A DNA stretch of 64,000 nucleotides from Albula goreensis (Eukaryota; Chordata; Actinopteri; Albuliformes; Albulidae): contig CM040741.1 in the NCBI GenBank assembly GCA_022829145.1, positions 39,168,534 to 39,232,533 on the forward strand. Reading direction: 5' to 3'. Positions 11,611-22,107 of the stretch are shown piece by piece. Numbering within the stretch: position 1 is the first letter of the stretch; every line of letters starts with the position of its first letter. The translations under genes and the position numbers were made by a program. Below the pieces are notes generated by a model. It was not told where the DNA came from and made no database searches. It saw only the letters and a program-made list of their open reading frames with translations.

Positions 11611-12691
11611 TTAAGGGTAATAACTTACTCTTGCAAATACTAAAATAAATGAGACTTAAATTTCTCGCAAAACTTGATAAAAATGTACCGAGAAGGTGAT
11701 TAAAATCTAATTATGAACTAGCTATTATGTATGTATCTCTACACATCTAATAAATTCTGCATATCTGTTTTAGTATTTAATGTTATCAGGAACTTGGACT
11801 ATTTTGAGCATTATTATTTCTAAATGCATGATTGTGTTCTTCACACACACATGAATTCACTTGATAAACTAGAATGTGTTCAAAAATAGTCCATTCAGAT
11901 CTAAATATCCATTTGAAACTCTGAATATTTTTTATTATTCTTCACAATCAAACTCCTTATTTACAAAGACAAAGCATGATTATTGGTTTGGACTTTCCTA
12001 GAGTTGATATATCATTCTTTATAGGCTGGTGGCCTTTATAGGCTCAAGAGTTAATGATAGCCTGACCTCAGATAAGCTAAATGTATTATAGAGAGAAACC
12101 TTTATTCAGAGGCCTTTAACTAGATTGATTGATATATTGTAAACATATTATTTTTGTGAGAAAAACAAATGAAATGTGAGTAAAATCTTAGTATGACAAA
12201 AAATAAGATTTGTGGGCATAATCAGTCAATTGCTACTGATAAATATCAGGTCATGACTGAGCTGAGTTGTGAACCACATTAGGTTGAAAATGTATTTTCT
12301 ATCATATTCACCAGTTGTCATTTTTAATTCATCTTCTCAATAAGCATGTAAAACTTTAAAAATACAGGCTGTGGATTTATAGAGGTGCTCGGAGCAATAA
12401 AAGTCGGGTAGCTGTAGCAAAGCTAACATCAACATTTGTTAATGTCAATTCTAAACAAGTGTGCATGCCACAATAGGTGCATGTTTTTGAGATAAAATTT
12501 GTGAAAACATTTAAGTTCTTTTAAGAACATGACCCTAACTTAGGAGCTTTGGTGCTAAAAAGCCATTTGGGGCCTTGGGGCCTTAGAGACACCCATAAAA
12601 ATTACCATATTGACAGTTATTGTATCTTTCTGAGCTAAAAAAAAAAAAGGAACTATTTATGTTAACATAAATTTATAAAACCAAGAATGGA
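11611..12691. other. Non-coding DNA, nothing recognised
   Basis: AT-rich, with no open frame of note and no repeat termini. An A-run lies near 12639-12650. Confidence 0.5.
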
Positions 12692-12714
12692 GGTTCTCTT
12701 TCATCATCTTGTGT

Positions 12715-12868
12715 TGAGATCCACCTATGGGGAATGACATCCAGTCATGACCTCTGCAGAAGTATCCGATTGTACCAAGTCTGGCTCTGACAGACAGCAG
12801 TGCTCATCTAATGTCCCCACAGGCCCCGCCCTCCTGAGGGAGCCACACAAGACGGTGCAGGGCTGCTC
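12715..12868. repeat. DIRS left inverted terminal repeat
   Basis: From GAGATCCACCTATGGGGAAT to GGCTGCTC this matches the reverse complement of 14959-15118 almost throughout. Conserved blocks include CAAGTCTGGCT, GACAGACAG and GGCCCCGCCCTCCTGAGGGA. Weaker similarity reaches outward to about 12692. Confidence 0.85.
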
Positions 12869-12959
12869 CTCCCCAGTTGACATTCGCTTCTCGCATCCTT
12901 TGAGTGGTCCACTCAGCTCACACCTGGATTTTTCCTTGGCCTTGGCACTTAACTGCCCA

Positions 12960-13230
12960 CAGGAGCATGTGGTGGCCGACTCGGCTTCACTCAACTCACA
13001 TCAATTATCTGGAGCTCCTGACCATATGGATAGTTCTCAGACATTTTCTCCCCTGCCTAAGGGGACACCTTGTGCTAGTACACTGTGACAACACAACAGC
13101 AGCAGTATATGTAAACCGCCAGGGCAGTATGCGCTCGCCTCAACTCCACAGCTTAGTTCACAAGCTATTGGCATGGGGCAGCCACCACATTCTGTCGTAA
13201 CGTGCCACCCGTGTTCCGGGCAACCTGAAC
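12960..13230 (+). pseudogene. DIRS RNase H domain fragment
   Basis: The frame open from 12904 to 13200 carries HINYLELL, then LRHFLP-LRGH-VLV--DNTTA-VYVNRQG--RSP, then LH-L--KLL-W. This is the signature of the DIRS RNase H: the acidic E in the LEL block and the D of the DNTTA block are both present. It directly follows the left terminal repeat, so the N-terminal RT portion has been deleted. After 13200 a stop occurs and the frame continues elsewhere. Confidence 0.75.
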
Positions 13231-14640
13231 ATGGGGTTGGATCTCATCAAGGGGAAGCCCTCTTTTCAGGGAATGGTGACTGCATCCCCAGGTTGTGGGA
13301 ATGCTATGGCAGAGATTTGGTCATCCAAATATCTCTGTGCCTTGCATGAACACGCCCACTGTCGTATGTTCTTCTCGCTACAGGACAACCCATGGCCCAG
13401 TGTATTCCTGTATGCATTTCCCTTGCTTGCTCTGATTTCTCCCACTCTGGCCAGAGTGAGAGAGCAGAGATTGACATTGATCCTAATAGCACCCAGGTGG
13501 CCGAAGTCACCTTGGATAGCAGAGATAATCCCTCTCTTTTATGCTCGGGTGCTTCTGTTCCACACAGACCTCCTGTCTCAGGCGAACAGGGAGCTATACC
13601 ACCCCTGTCCAGAGCAGGTGGATCTCTGGGCTTGGCCATGAGAGGCACAACCTCTGTGTTCTAGGGCTCCCTCCTTGCATGGTGGCAACCATGCAGAATG
13701 TGAGGTCATTCTCCACCCACTCACATTGTGATAATAACTGGCAGGTGTTTGAAGCATGGTGTTCCTCCCATTGGATAGTGCAATACCAGTGCTCTGTCCC
13801 TGAAGTGTTGAGCTTTCTACAAAACCTAATGGGTAAAGGAGATCCTTTTCTACCATTATGGTTTACCTGGCAGCTATCGCTGCTTGTCACATTGGGTTCC
13901 CTGACCATGTTGTTGGGCAACTTAACTTATTCGCAGGTTCATGAAGGGGGCTTGCTGCTCTCTGCCTGTCGTTAAAAAGCTCATCCTCTTGGGGCATCTC
14001 GCGTTGGTACTGGAGGCTCTATCCCGATGGCTATTTGAGCCTATAAATGGGATAGATATTAAGTCGCTGTCTCTCAAGACAGCGTTGTTGCTTGCACCTG
14101 CCTTTGGTAAGTGTGTCAGAGACCTGCAATTTTCACCCCTAACGTGGATAAGGTTTCAGTCAAATCCAATCCAGCATTTATGCCTAAAAGCTTCCTTGCC
14201 TTTACATGTGAGGTGTTGGAGCTTGCTGCTTTTCACCCACCGCCCTTCTCTTTGAACGAGGAGTGAAGGCTTCACATTTTATGTCCTGAATGCATTCTCC
14301 ACACGTACATTTGCAAGGACTAAAGCTTTCAGAAAGAGCTACCAGCTCTTTGTGGCTTGGGGCCCCGCTTGCAAAGGGAAAGTCATCTCTAAGCAGTGAC
14401 TGTCCCACTGGCTTGTGGAAGCTATCGCTATGGCATATGCTAAGGGGATTACGCCTCCCCTGGGCCTGAGGGCTCACTCTACCAGGGGAACGGCTACATC
14501 ATGAGGTCTGTTCCACAGTGCCTCATTGCAGGAGATCTGTGCAGCCACAGGCTGGACTCCTCCTCACACGTTTGCGAGGTTCTACTGCCTGGATGTTACC
14601 AGGATGCTGGTAGCACACTTGGTGCTGGGGGTAGGCTCTG
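13231..14640 (+). pseudogene. DIRS C-terminal pol linker and tyrosine recombinase (broken)
   Basis: The frame at 13231-13641 contains PWPSVFLYAFPLLALISPTL, and 13470-13510 reads LTLILIAPRWP, a conserved DIRS segment after RNase H. The recombinase follows in other frames: CSVPEVLSFLQNL at about 13796, ALSRWLFEPI and SLKTALLLAPAFGK at about 14010-14110, ELAAFHPPPFSL near 14210. Degraded sequence near 14440-14500 corresponds to the R/H catalytic block (ending STRG-like). Stops and frame changes are frequent, so no active recombinase can be made. Confidence 0.7.
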
Positions 14641-14852
14641 CATGAGCTTGGGGATTGTGCATTACATTGTTCCTGAGTCCCATTCATTTGTCTGGACAGT
14701 GGACTGCATTTTTGGTTCCTCCCCCTTGTGGGTTGCTAAGCACCGCAGGTGGCAACCCTTGCTGTCTTGATGGAATCTCAGCTGTGAGCATAAGGGAAAT
14801 CTGGGAGTTGTCTACATCTCCTCATTGGTGGATCTTGAACATGAAATGATAA

Positions 14853-14910
14853 AAGAGAACTTAAGGTTACTATCGTAACCCCAGTTCTCTGAAACATAGA
14901 GTGGAGAGAT
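14853..14910. repeat. DIRS internal complementary copy of the terminus
   Basis: AACTTAAGGTTACTATCGTAACC followed by CAGTTCTC-GAAACAT and GAGATCCACC is the inverted match of about 15112-15168. It also contains a small inverted pair, GGTTAC and GTAACC. An internal copy complementary to the ends is a DIRS hallmark thought to template the circular intermediate. Confidence 0.65.
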
Positions 14911-14958
14911 CCACCAAGACTCCCCTGCGCTGCGCTCGAGACATGAATATGTTAATAT

Positions 14959-15118
14959 GAGCAGCGCTGCACCATCTTGTGTGGCTCCCTCAGGAGGGCG
15001 GGGCCTCTGGGAGCATTGGACGAGCACTACTGTCTGTCAAAGCCAGACTTGGTGCAATTGGATGCAATTGGATTAAGCAGAGGTCATGACAGGATGTCAT
15101 TCCCCATAGGTGGATCTC
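14959..15118. repeat. DIRS right inverted terminal repeat
   Basis: Reverse complement of the left terminal repeat, with an extra duplicated GATGCAATTG word near 15060. The match to the internal copy extends it outward to about 15168, where unrelated sequence starts. Confidence 0.85.
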
Positions 15119-15143
15119 CCCACTTGATGTTTCTGAGAACCAG

Positions 15144-15493
15144 CGTTATGATAGTAACCTTAAGTTTCACACAAAGAGATGATTGCAAACGCTATATATA
15201 TAAATTACACAAAGGGAATATACATTGTGCTACTGGCATCAAAGAGTGTTTTCAGCTGACAAGAAAACTTTGTGATAACAGCTACAGAACAATAACATTT
15301 CTAAGTCAGAAAATCTACCGTTATGATTGTAACCTTAAGTTTCACACAAAGAGATGATTGCAAACGCTATATATATAAATTACACAAAGGGAATATACAT
15401 TGTGCTACTGGCAGCAAAGAGTGTTTTCAGCTGACTAGAAAACTTTGTGATAACAGCTACAGAACAATTACATTTCTAAGTCAGAAAATCTAC
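15144..15493. repeat. 175-bp tandem duplication, two copies
   Basis: Unit 1 (15144-15318) and unit 2 (15319-15493) are nearly identical, with about five single-base differences. Each starts CGTTATGAT-GTAACCTTAAG. The first about 25 bp is the outer end of the DIRS element and the rest is flanking DNA, so the duplication arose after, or together with, the DIRS insertion. Confidence 0.9.
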
Positions 15494-16149
15494 TGTTTAT
15501 AAATACTCCAGGTTTAACAGGGTTTTGTTTGCTTTGATGAATATGATTTGATGAATAGTACAAACAGTATCTATGGCTGGAAAGAGAGACAAGTATTTAT
15601 AACAATGAACCATATCAAATGGTTATGAATAACAGTACAGTAAAAATAGGCACAAATAAAGCATATATGCATAAAATGTTATGCCATGTATTATAGTTTA
15701 AATGCCAACATTACCTGTAAAGTACATTCATTGTATTCTTTATACACTGAGCAACCTAATTCTATGCCTTGCATAGCTTACAGACTTACTGTTTGTGAGT
15801 AATGCTGATTTTTATCAAAGAACCCTTGTTAATGCTGCAACTCTATCTTCTTCATGGGGCAATGTAAGATTACCCAATGGTAATGAAATGACTGCATTTT
15901 AAACAGTTTTTGGCAAAAAAGTTGGCCATTTATTTTCTCCTTTGAGCAGGTGGCCCATTGGATGTATGACAAACTAAGATCCATCTAAGGCTATCCAAAA
16001 CGTATGCTTCCCTCCAACTTTCTGCAAAGCAGAGAACTTGTTTACATGCTAACAGTTTAAAAGCAGGGAATTTGTATAACAATAGATGGAGGCATGTGCA
16101 GCTGTTGTGGCAAGAGGTGTCATTTTATTATATGTTAATAATCAATGTT
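15494..16149. other. Non-coding DNA, nothing recognised
   Basis: AT-rich sequence between the tandem duplication and the Harbinger element. No frames or repeats of note. Confidence 0.5.
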
Positions 16150-16296
16150 AATGAGGTCAAATCTGGTTTTCAGCTGATATGTGCTCTCAGAATAGAGAGT
16201 TTTCGGTTTCAGAACAGCTGATCAGAGTTCATTCAATCAACTTGGGGTATGGTGAACCCGAATGACGCACTTTCACAGTGAACATAAAAAGCCGCC

Positions 16297-17701
16297 ATGA
16301 ATGGAGCACGGATTATTGGATTCGACATGGCAGCAAAGAGAAATAGAGCTTCCTATTTTACTTCTGTAGAACTAGAAATAGTAATGACTGCGTATGCGGA
16401 ATATGAGCACATATTCTGGAAAAAAAGTAACACGGCAGCAGCAGCCAAAGCGCATGAGCTGGCGTGGGAGAAAATCGCTGAGCGATTCAATGCGTAAGTT
16501 TCTGACACAATGCAGTTCTTGAAGTGTCGTTCATTAATTCAACATCCATTTGACTTGCGTGTGCCATTAAAAATAATGCGTATAAAAAAGTCATATCGAA
16601 TATAATGATATATCTCCTGCACAATATTTCCAACTTCCCACCAAATTGCCATCACTTTAGGAAATCAAAGTCAATTGAATTACATAATTTAAAAATTGTG
16701 TGCATGTTTTGTCCTCTTCAGCTGTAATCCAACTGTGTCCAAGCGCGCTTGGCAGCAATTAAAGATGAAACACAAAAATATAGTTCAAAATGGTAAGACA
16801 TATTGCTTATAGTCCATTCTCTTAACCATAGCCTCATGTCAGTCCTAGGTTACTAGACCTCCACCTAGCCAACAGGCAGAAGGCTGAGGCTCACAGACAT
16901 TGAAAGACAGAACAGTGGAAGACCCATTGCTGAATGGCCTGGTGTTACACTAGGGTCACCAACAAATAAACTCACAGAGATTGCAAAATGCAAAAAGATT
17001 AAAGGAAATATTAAACATAAAAAAGAATAACAATTGTAAACAAGACAGAGAATTAAACCTAAGAGTAGCTACAAAACAGTGAACAAAAGCCCACATTGTC
17101 TCTCATCAGAGACCAAATGAAAAGTAGCCTCCACCCCCTTACAGCCCCGACCTCTTCTCCTCTTGAAGTCGGCCATGCTGCTTACAAACTTGTCGCTCTC
17201 CAACCCGCAGCCAAGCCCGGCGAAACAGGCGGAGCCCACTACTTCATGGTCCTAGGAAGGACTCGTACACACAAAAAGGGAGGGGGAGAAGAAACATACC
17301 ATACAGACGTAACACCTGGTGGTAGCTCATCATAACCCACGACCCACAGGACACAAATGCCGACATAATGGGTACATTTATCATTCATACTTTTGCTGGT
17401 TGTCAGGGGGTCAAGGCCTCCTGAACCCCCAAATATTTTTGACATAATTTGGAGCACAGGTTTTGTGTTTAACCTTGCTCATCTTGCCACAGTTACTGAT
17501 GGGGTATTTGGCCCAGTGGAGCCTCCTGCCACATTGTCATTTCCTGTAGCTGTAACTAATGTAAATCTCCACATTTTTAATGTTTTTGTGTGGCCTGAAT
17601 CAAATATGTATTTTCATCTTCACCACAGGAGGAGGAGGAGGGATGGCGATGAGGAGACTTGCTGCCACTGGGAGGGAGGACACAGTGAAGCCTACAGAGG
17701 T
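16297..17701 (+). pseudogene. Harbinger MYB/SANT-like DNA-binding protein gene, interrupted
   Basis: Exon 1 (16297-16493) encodes an N-terminal segment ending LAWEKIAERFNA, the first helices of the MYB/SANT-like domain of Harbinger second proteins, and ends at a GTAAGT donor. Exon 2 (16722-16792) follows a pyrimidine-rich CTCTTCAG acceptor and continues in phase with CNPTVSKRAWQQLKMKHKNI before a GTAAG donor, giving the W/W spacing of the domain. A third coding block (about 16880-16942) reads LTDIERQNSGRPIAEWPG and is cut by the solo LTR; the matching GSSS continuation resumes at 17317. A last exon-like block (about 17631-17701), between CACCACAG and GTACAC, encodes an R-rich DGDEET segment. 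Stops upstream of block three show decay. The protein would bind the element's ends or help nuclear import of the transposase. Confidence 0.7.
16943..17314. mobile_element. Solo LTR, 372 bp
   Basis: Begins TGTTAC and ends GTAACA, a 6-bp inverted terminus of the TG...CA type. It is flanked by the 5-bp direct repeat CCTGG (16938-16942 and 17315-17319). No internal retroelement sequence is present, so this is what remains after recombination between two LTRs. It lies inside the coding part of the Harbinger MYB-like gene. Orientation and family are unresolved. Confidence 0.8.
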
Positions 17702-17775
17702 ACACAACTTGAATATCATGTATGGCAATCTGATTGTTTTGTCCCACATTAGAATTTAAATCCTGTCCTTATCAT
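17702..17775. other. Spacer between convergent Harbinger genes
   Basis: Short AT-rich stretch between the end of the MYB-like gene and the stop of the last transposase frame. Confidence 0.5.
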
Positions 17776-18847
17776 CTAACAGACCATGTATAGTCTTAAC
17801 CATGAAGAGGGTCCATCCACCTCACAGCACACCTTGATTCTGTAAGATGGTCCAGGCTCAGGATTGAGGTAAGGGGTCATCAGAGAAGGCAGGCAGGGGT
17901 ACCTCCTGTCCCCAAGTAACATGCTTTCAAATTGCCTTATAATAAAATGGGGGGTGGGGGGACAATTTGTAGAATTAAAGTTCAACAAGGAGTTCAAACA
18001 TTGTCCTTAATGAAATTTCACTTACCTTGTGCAAATCTATTGCTCAGTGTGGACTCATGATAAATCTGTGAGTCATGGACAGAGCCTGGCCACTTTGCTT
18101 CAACATTTGTGATGACACAGGCTGCATCACATATCATCTTACCAGTGCAGAAGAATAATTGATTAGTTACAGTATATTCTGATGTGAAGTGTTTTAAGGA
18201 CAATACTGTCTTACCTGCACATTAATGTTGTGCAATGGCTTCCTATTCACAAAATCTCCTTCATTGACTGATGGAGCTATGATAGGAATGTGGGTTCCAT
18301 CAATGCAGCCAATCACTCCACAAAACCCTTCAATATAAGATTATCCATGAACCATTGCCTGACATCTTCACATAGATTGATTTCTTGAAATAACTGACCT
18401 GCGTCCTGCGAAACCTGCAATCCTGTGAATTTCTTCTTTTATTTGCCTTACTGGTTTATGGCAAGGAAAGGCCACATATGAATGCAAAAGCCATTTCAGC
18501 ACAAGGCTAACTTCTCTGACTGCCCGACCTACGGTTGCCTTACTTATATGTTCTGCAAATCTGATACTGTACAGGAAACTACCAGTGGCAAAAAAACTAA
18601 GGGCAATGCATACAATTTGTACCGATGACAGGGCAAATCCTCGATTGGTGATATTTGATACGTCTGGCCAGAGTATGATATTCAGATAGACTATTGTCTG
18701 AGAAGTGAAACGAGATCGTTCGTAAAAATACTCCTCAGGGAACAATAAAATATCAAACCGGGGTCTGATAACCCTCTCTCGACATAGAGATCTCCGAATA
18801 ATTTTGCATTCGATGTCCACCACGTCTTGCAGGAAAGGACACATCAT
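17776..18847 (-). pseudogene. HARBI1-like DDE transposase gene, four exon-like blocks
   Basis: Start chosen at the ATG-ATG pair (18847), giving MMCPFLQD, the usual family start. Exon 1 (18847-18415) includes RFDILLFPEEYFYERSRF, VQIVCIALSFFATGSFLYSI, KATVGRAVREV and HKPVRQIKEEIHRIAG. Exon 2 (18327-18215) joins in phase and carries [13 protein letters not shown] with the first catalytic Asp. Exon 3 (18137-18026) has CDAACVITNVEAKWPGSVHDSQIYHEST with the second Asp. Exon 4 (from about 17935) reads MLLGDRRYPCLPSLMTPYLNPEPGP and then loses homology, so the conserved R-R-E block with the catalytic Glu is not seen. The exon 3/4 junction is one base out of frame by my reading. Introns have GT/AG ends. 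Probably inactive. Confidence 0.8.
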
Positions 18848-19088
18848 GCTTGACAAGTCACTCCTTTCATACGCAGTGTTGCAGGCTCAACAGGTGTTCT
18901 GATAAGTAGCCTAACTCAAGGTTACTTCAGGTAAACCTGCTCCCGAGCAGGTTAGCTTCAGAACAAAAGTTTCCATAGTAAGTGACCTCCAGTTAATCTG
19001 ATCTCACTTTTTGAAACCGAAAACCCCAAATTTCCTTTCATTCTGAGTTAGCAAACATAGATTTTTTTGCTAAACCTGCTTTCCGTAA

Positions 19089-20838
19089 CAACCCCAGATG
19101 ATTTATCTGTTTTGTGGGCACTGAATTTATAGTTGAGTGCTCTCAATTGACCTGTAAACAAGCACTCCAATTACCTCTGGTTGTCTCATACTACAGTGCA
19201 ATTGATGAAATGAAGATCCAACGCTGTGAACACCAACTGCCAATCAGCCCTAGTAGTTTAGAAACGAAGTCGGAAAAACACAACACTTTGTGGGGGAATG
19301 TGCAGTTACATAGTCTGTCTATAGTGGCGCAGACTGTGGCAGTGGTTGCAGGATATGAGTGCTCTGTCTGTCTTTTTACTGTGTTTTTGGTAGAACCTGC
19401 CTTTGGTTTGTGGCCTATTTACTGTTAACTTTCACAGGCAACATTGGTAGCAGTTTTGGGACAGGCCTCAGCTTCTGGGCCAGTTTTAAGGGCTTATATG
19501 GAAAAGTGATTCCTTCATCGTTAGAAAAACTTATCTTATTTTATGTAGTATGACATTTGCTTATATATTATTTATAACACTATTATGTTCTGTTTATGAA
19601 GGCATTATATATGCAATATAAAGCCTTTATAAGAAAACATAGCATAAAGTATAAATAGTGTCGCTAATTACATCCATTTACAATAAAAGCGATAACTTGT
19701 TTTAGGAAATTGACCATGTAGATCACAGAGTAGGTAAGCAGAGAAACAATGATCTTTATTTCAGAAATATAGATCTATAACAGCAAAGTCCCCATAGCGC
19801 ATATTCACAGATTCCACAGCCCAGTTAGATATACTCGTTCCTCAAGGTAGGTACAGAAAGATCTGGAAAAACACCCCACAGCATCACACTTTTGCACTTT
19901 GTATTCAGCGCTTTCAACCTTCCTCTCACTTTCTCTCTTCAGGACTTCTTCACCTCATTGGTTGGTTCTCCCAGCTAACTAGGCTTATGGGAAAAGTCAA
20001 GGGGGTATTGCTGGACTTTAAATCTGAGTTTTCCCTAGCGTGCCGCTGCACTCTGTTATTTTAAAATAGGCGGGGGATTGAAACGCACATACAACACGCC
20101 CCTTGGCATAACACGGCAAATGGGCATCACAGAGGTGTCTGACCTTCGCTAACAGTCACTGCTGGAAAACATTTAGCACATTGTCACACCCCCTCTCTCT
20201 CCCACAGCCACCTTTTTCTCATCTGTCCCCGGCAGATTCACTTATTTTCACTGTGCTGTCCGCAAGCTCAGCTGTACAGTCATTGTGTCAAAGGAGCACA
20301 TTTCAGCGGCCGCTGCTAAACACAGACCTTAAGTGCCTGTTTTACAAGAAGAGTCACTCTTATATCATGAGTTGGAGACAAACCTCCCAACTAAATCCAT
20401 CCCTGCCTGGATAAGACAATGGCGATCCTGGTCACAGCTGCCACTGGCTTGGTCAAGATTACATTTTAAACCATGGGTCTTTTATTGCATTATGGACTGG
20501 CACATTAAGTGGGTAAACCACAAGGGTGGTGGTTGTCCTTCTTCAGTAAATCCAAAGTAATTTCTAAGCCAGTGTCCCTGTGTTGTCACTTCATTACATA
20601 ATGAGAATCAGTGAGGTGTGGGGACTAGCATTTCCCTCCTCCACCACTGTCTCTCCTGAACCTGGCAGATTATTGATTTGTAAATATTCCATTAGGAGGC
20701 CCCTGGTTTTTAAATGCAGCCAGTCTTGACAGAGGGAGGCAACAGCAGGAGCACTGAGTGGATTAAGCCAGCACCCTGGTGATTTGAGTGCAAATGGAGG
20801 TGGAAACCTAACAACTGAGAGTCACTGCATGTATTTTG
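19089..20838. other. Non-coding DNA; possible LTR-like stretch at about 19735-20170
   Basis: No gene recognised. Around 19735-20170 the sequence is less AT-rich and holds CATTGGTTGG (an inverted CCAAT-type motif) and a CTTTATTTC word near its left side. This is reminiscent of a minus-strand LTR, but I found no TG...CA ends or target duplication. Frames at 20181-20560 are unremarkable. Confidence 0.35.
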
Positions 20839-20865
20839 TATGTGTGTGTGTGTATGTGTGTATAT
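20839..20865. repeat. (TG)n microsatellite, interrupted
   Basis: Short TG run broken by TATG units. Confidence 0.9.
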
Positions 20866-20964
20866 GCATTTTCATTAGGGGTGCGAAGGTCTGGCTTGAT
20901 GCTTGCAGCCACAACATAACAACTAAAAGTGACAGTAAATTTGTGAATGTGCCATGTCCATGCA

Positions 20965-20996
<32 letters not shown>
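20965..20996. repeat. (TG)n microsatellite
   Basis: About 12 uninterrupted TG units followed by TATGTG. Confidence 0.9.
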
Positions 20997-20997
<1 letters not shown>

Positions 20998-21079
20998 TAC
21001 AAAAATTACAGACTGTTCTGTCCACAGCAACTGTTATACATAACTCACAAGTTTATGCCTCAAATACAATAGCACATAT

Positions 21080-21265
21080 GCATGAATAGCCTCTGTGAAA
21101 AGTATCAAAATGGATTTCCAGGCAACAAGTGCCTTCCATTACCGTAGAGATAGCAGTAAACATTCTCCCTGCCTGATGAAATTCTAATTAAGCTTCATCA
21201 CGCCTCATCAACCCTTTTTACTGCCTTGCACCATCTGTATTGTCACAAAACTTGTTCATACAAAC
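21080..21265. repeat. Local duplication, copy 1 (blocks X1 then Y1)
   Basis: X1 (21080-21122) runs from GCATGAATAGCCTC to GGATTTCCAGG. Y1 (about 21130-21265) contains GATAGCAGTAAACATTCTCC, CTGCCTGAT and CGCCTCATCAAC. Diverged counterparts Y2 and X2 lie at 21786-21996 in the same orientation but in the opposite order. Confidence 0.65.
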
Positions 21266-21785
21266 ACACACTATTGAATACAGGCAGATATTTTAGTTAA
21301 AGAAAGGCTCAGAGCTATATATTTCCCTTCATTAATACAAAGAATGAAAAGTTGATTTTGTACGATAGACTGAAAAAAGTTATTATGGCTGAGTCTGACG
21401 TCCCTGTATGAAACATGTCCACACGTTCCCCCTGCCATCTTGTATAGTTTGCAGGTAGCAATGCATCAATATTTTAAAAGAGGACACTTGCTAGTTGCAA
21501 TTGATGATCTGGGAAGGGAAATGTATAAGCACTAAATGGATGATTGTCTGCTCAGAGTGCTAGAAGGCAGGGGACACATTTTTAACTTTGAGCTCTATTA
21601 TTGTATTATAGCGGGTTTGTGACTATGAGTGCATACACATCAGCTGGTGTGTGCGTTGGAAAAAGTCAGGAAATACAGACCAAAGCTCCCCGAGTCCCCG
21701 GCAGACATTGCACCATGGCTGCCCTCCTGAGACGCACTAGCCTACATGCAAATGTTCTCAGCGGAAGGTATTTAAAGTATTTTTC

Positions 21786-21996
21786 CTCCCACCACTTAGC
21801 TGTAAAGATAGCAGTCGACAATATCCCTGCCTGATACTACAGTAATTATGTTCCATCATGCCTCATCAACTGCATTTTATAGCTCATGCCATTTGTATCA
21901 TCACACAATTGGTTTATCTTTTCCCTCTGTACCAAATGCATGAGCAGCCTCCCGCTGGCAAAATTTCAAAAAGCTCCCAGCAATGGAGTTTCCAGC
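21786..21996. repeat. Local duplication, copy 2 (blocks Y2 then X2)
   Basis: Y2 (21786-21918) contains AAAGATAGCAGTCGACAATA, CTGCCTGAT, ATCATGCCTCATCAAC and CATTTGTATCATCACA, each matching Y1 with scattered changes. X2 (21938-21996) runs from GCATGAGCAGCCTC to GGAGTTTCCAGC, matching X1 with small insertions. Confidence 0.65.
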
Positions 21997-22031
21997 ATTA
22001 CAGTATCTGTATTTTATTAGTATAGGGCAGA

Positions 22032-22107
22032 GATATATATGTGTGTGTGTGTATGTATGTGTGTGTGTGTTTGTAGCTATATGTATGTATGTATGTATGT
22101 ATATGTA
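22032..22107. repeat. Compound (TG)n/(TATG)n microsatellite
   Basis: TG units, then TATG units, a TTGTAGC interruption and about six further TATG units. Confidence 0.9.

Larger units (their letters stand above)
12692..15170 (+). mobile_element. DIRS-type tyrosine-recombinase retrotransposon, internally deleted
   Basis: The order seen is left inverted terminal repeat, RNase H, tyrosine recombinase region, an internal inverted copy of the terminus, then right inverted terminal repeat. DIRS elements lack LTRs and an integrase; they use a tyrosine recombinase and carry inverted termini with an internal complementary region, which matches. Here coding sequence starts within RNase H, about 100 bp after the left terminus, so gag and reverse transcriptase are missing. 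Frames are broken repeatedly. No target duplication is expected for this class and none is seen. The left boundary is approximate because the outermost left 20-30 bp match the right end poorly. Confidence 0.8.
16150..19088. mobile_element. PIF/Harbinger DNA transposon with convergent MYB-like and transposase genes
   Basis: Two convergent, intron-containing genes are present: a MYB/SANT-like DNA-binding protein on the plus strand and a HARBI1-like DDE transposase on the minus strand. This pair defines autonomous PIF/Harbinger elements, where both proteins are needed for transposition. Inverted similarity is clear between 16197-16225 (GAGTTTTCGGTTTCAGAACA) and the reverse complement of 19000-19027 (GGGTTTTCGGTTTCAAAAAG). 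It may continue outward through a shared CTCAGAAT to a likely right end near CTTTCCGTAA (about 19081-19088). The left end is diverged and its position is a guess. Both genes carry damage, and a solo LTR sits inside the MYB gene. Confidence 0.75.

Noticed and set aside
19735-20170. Possible minus-strand LTR
   Set aside because: CCAAT-like and TTTATT words occur, but no terminal inverted bases, partner LTR or target duplication was found.
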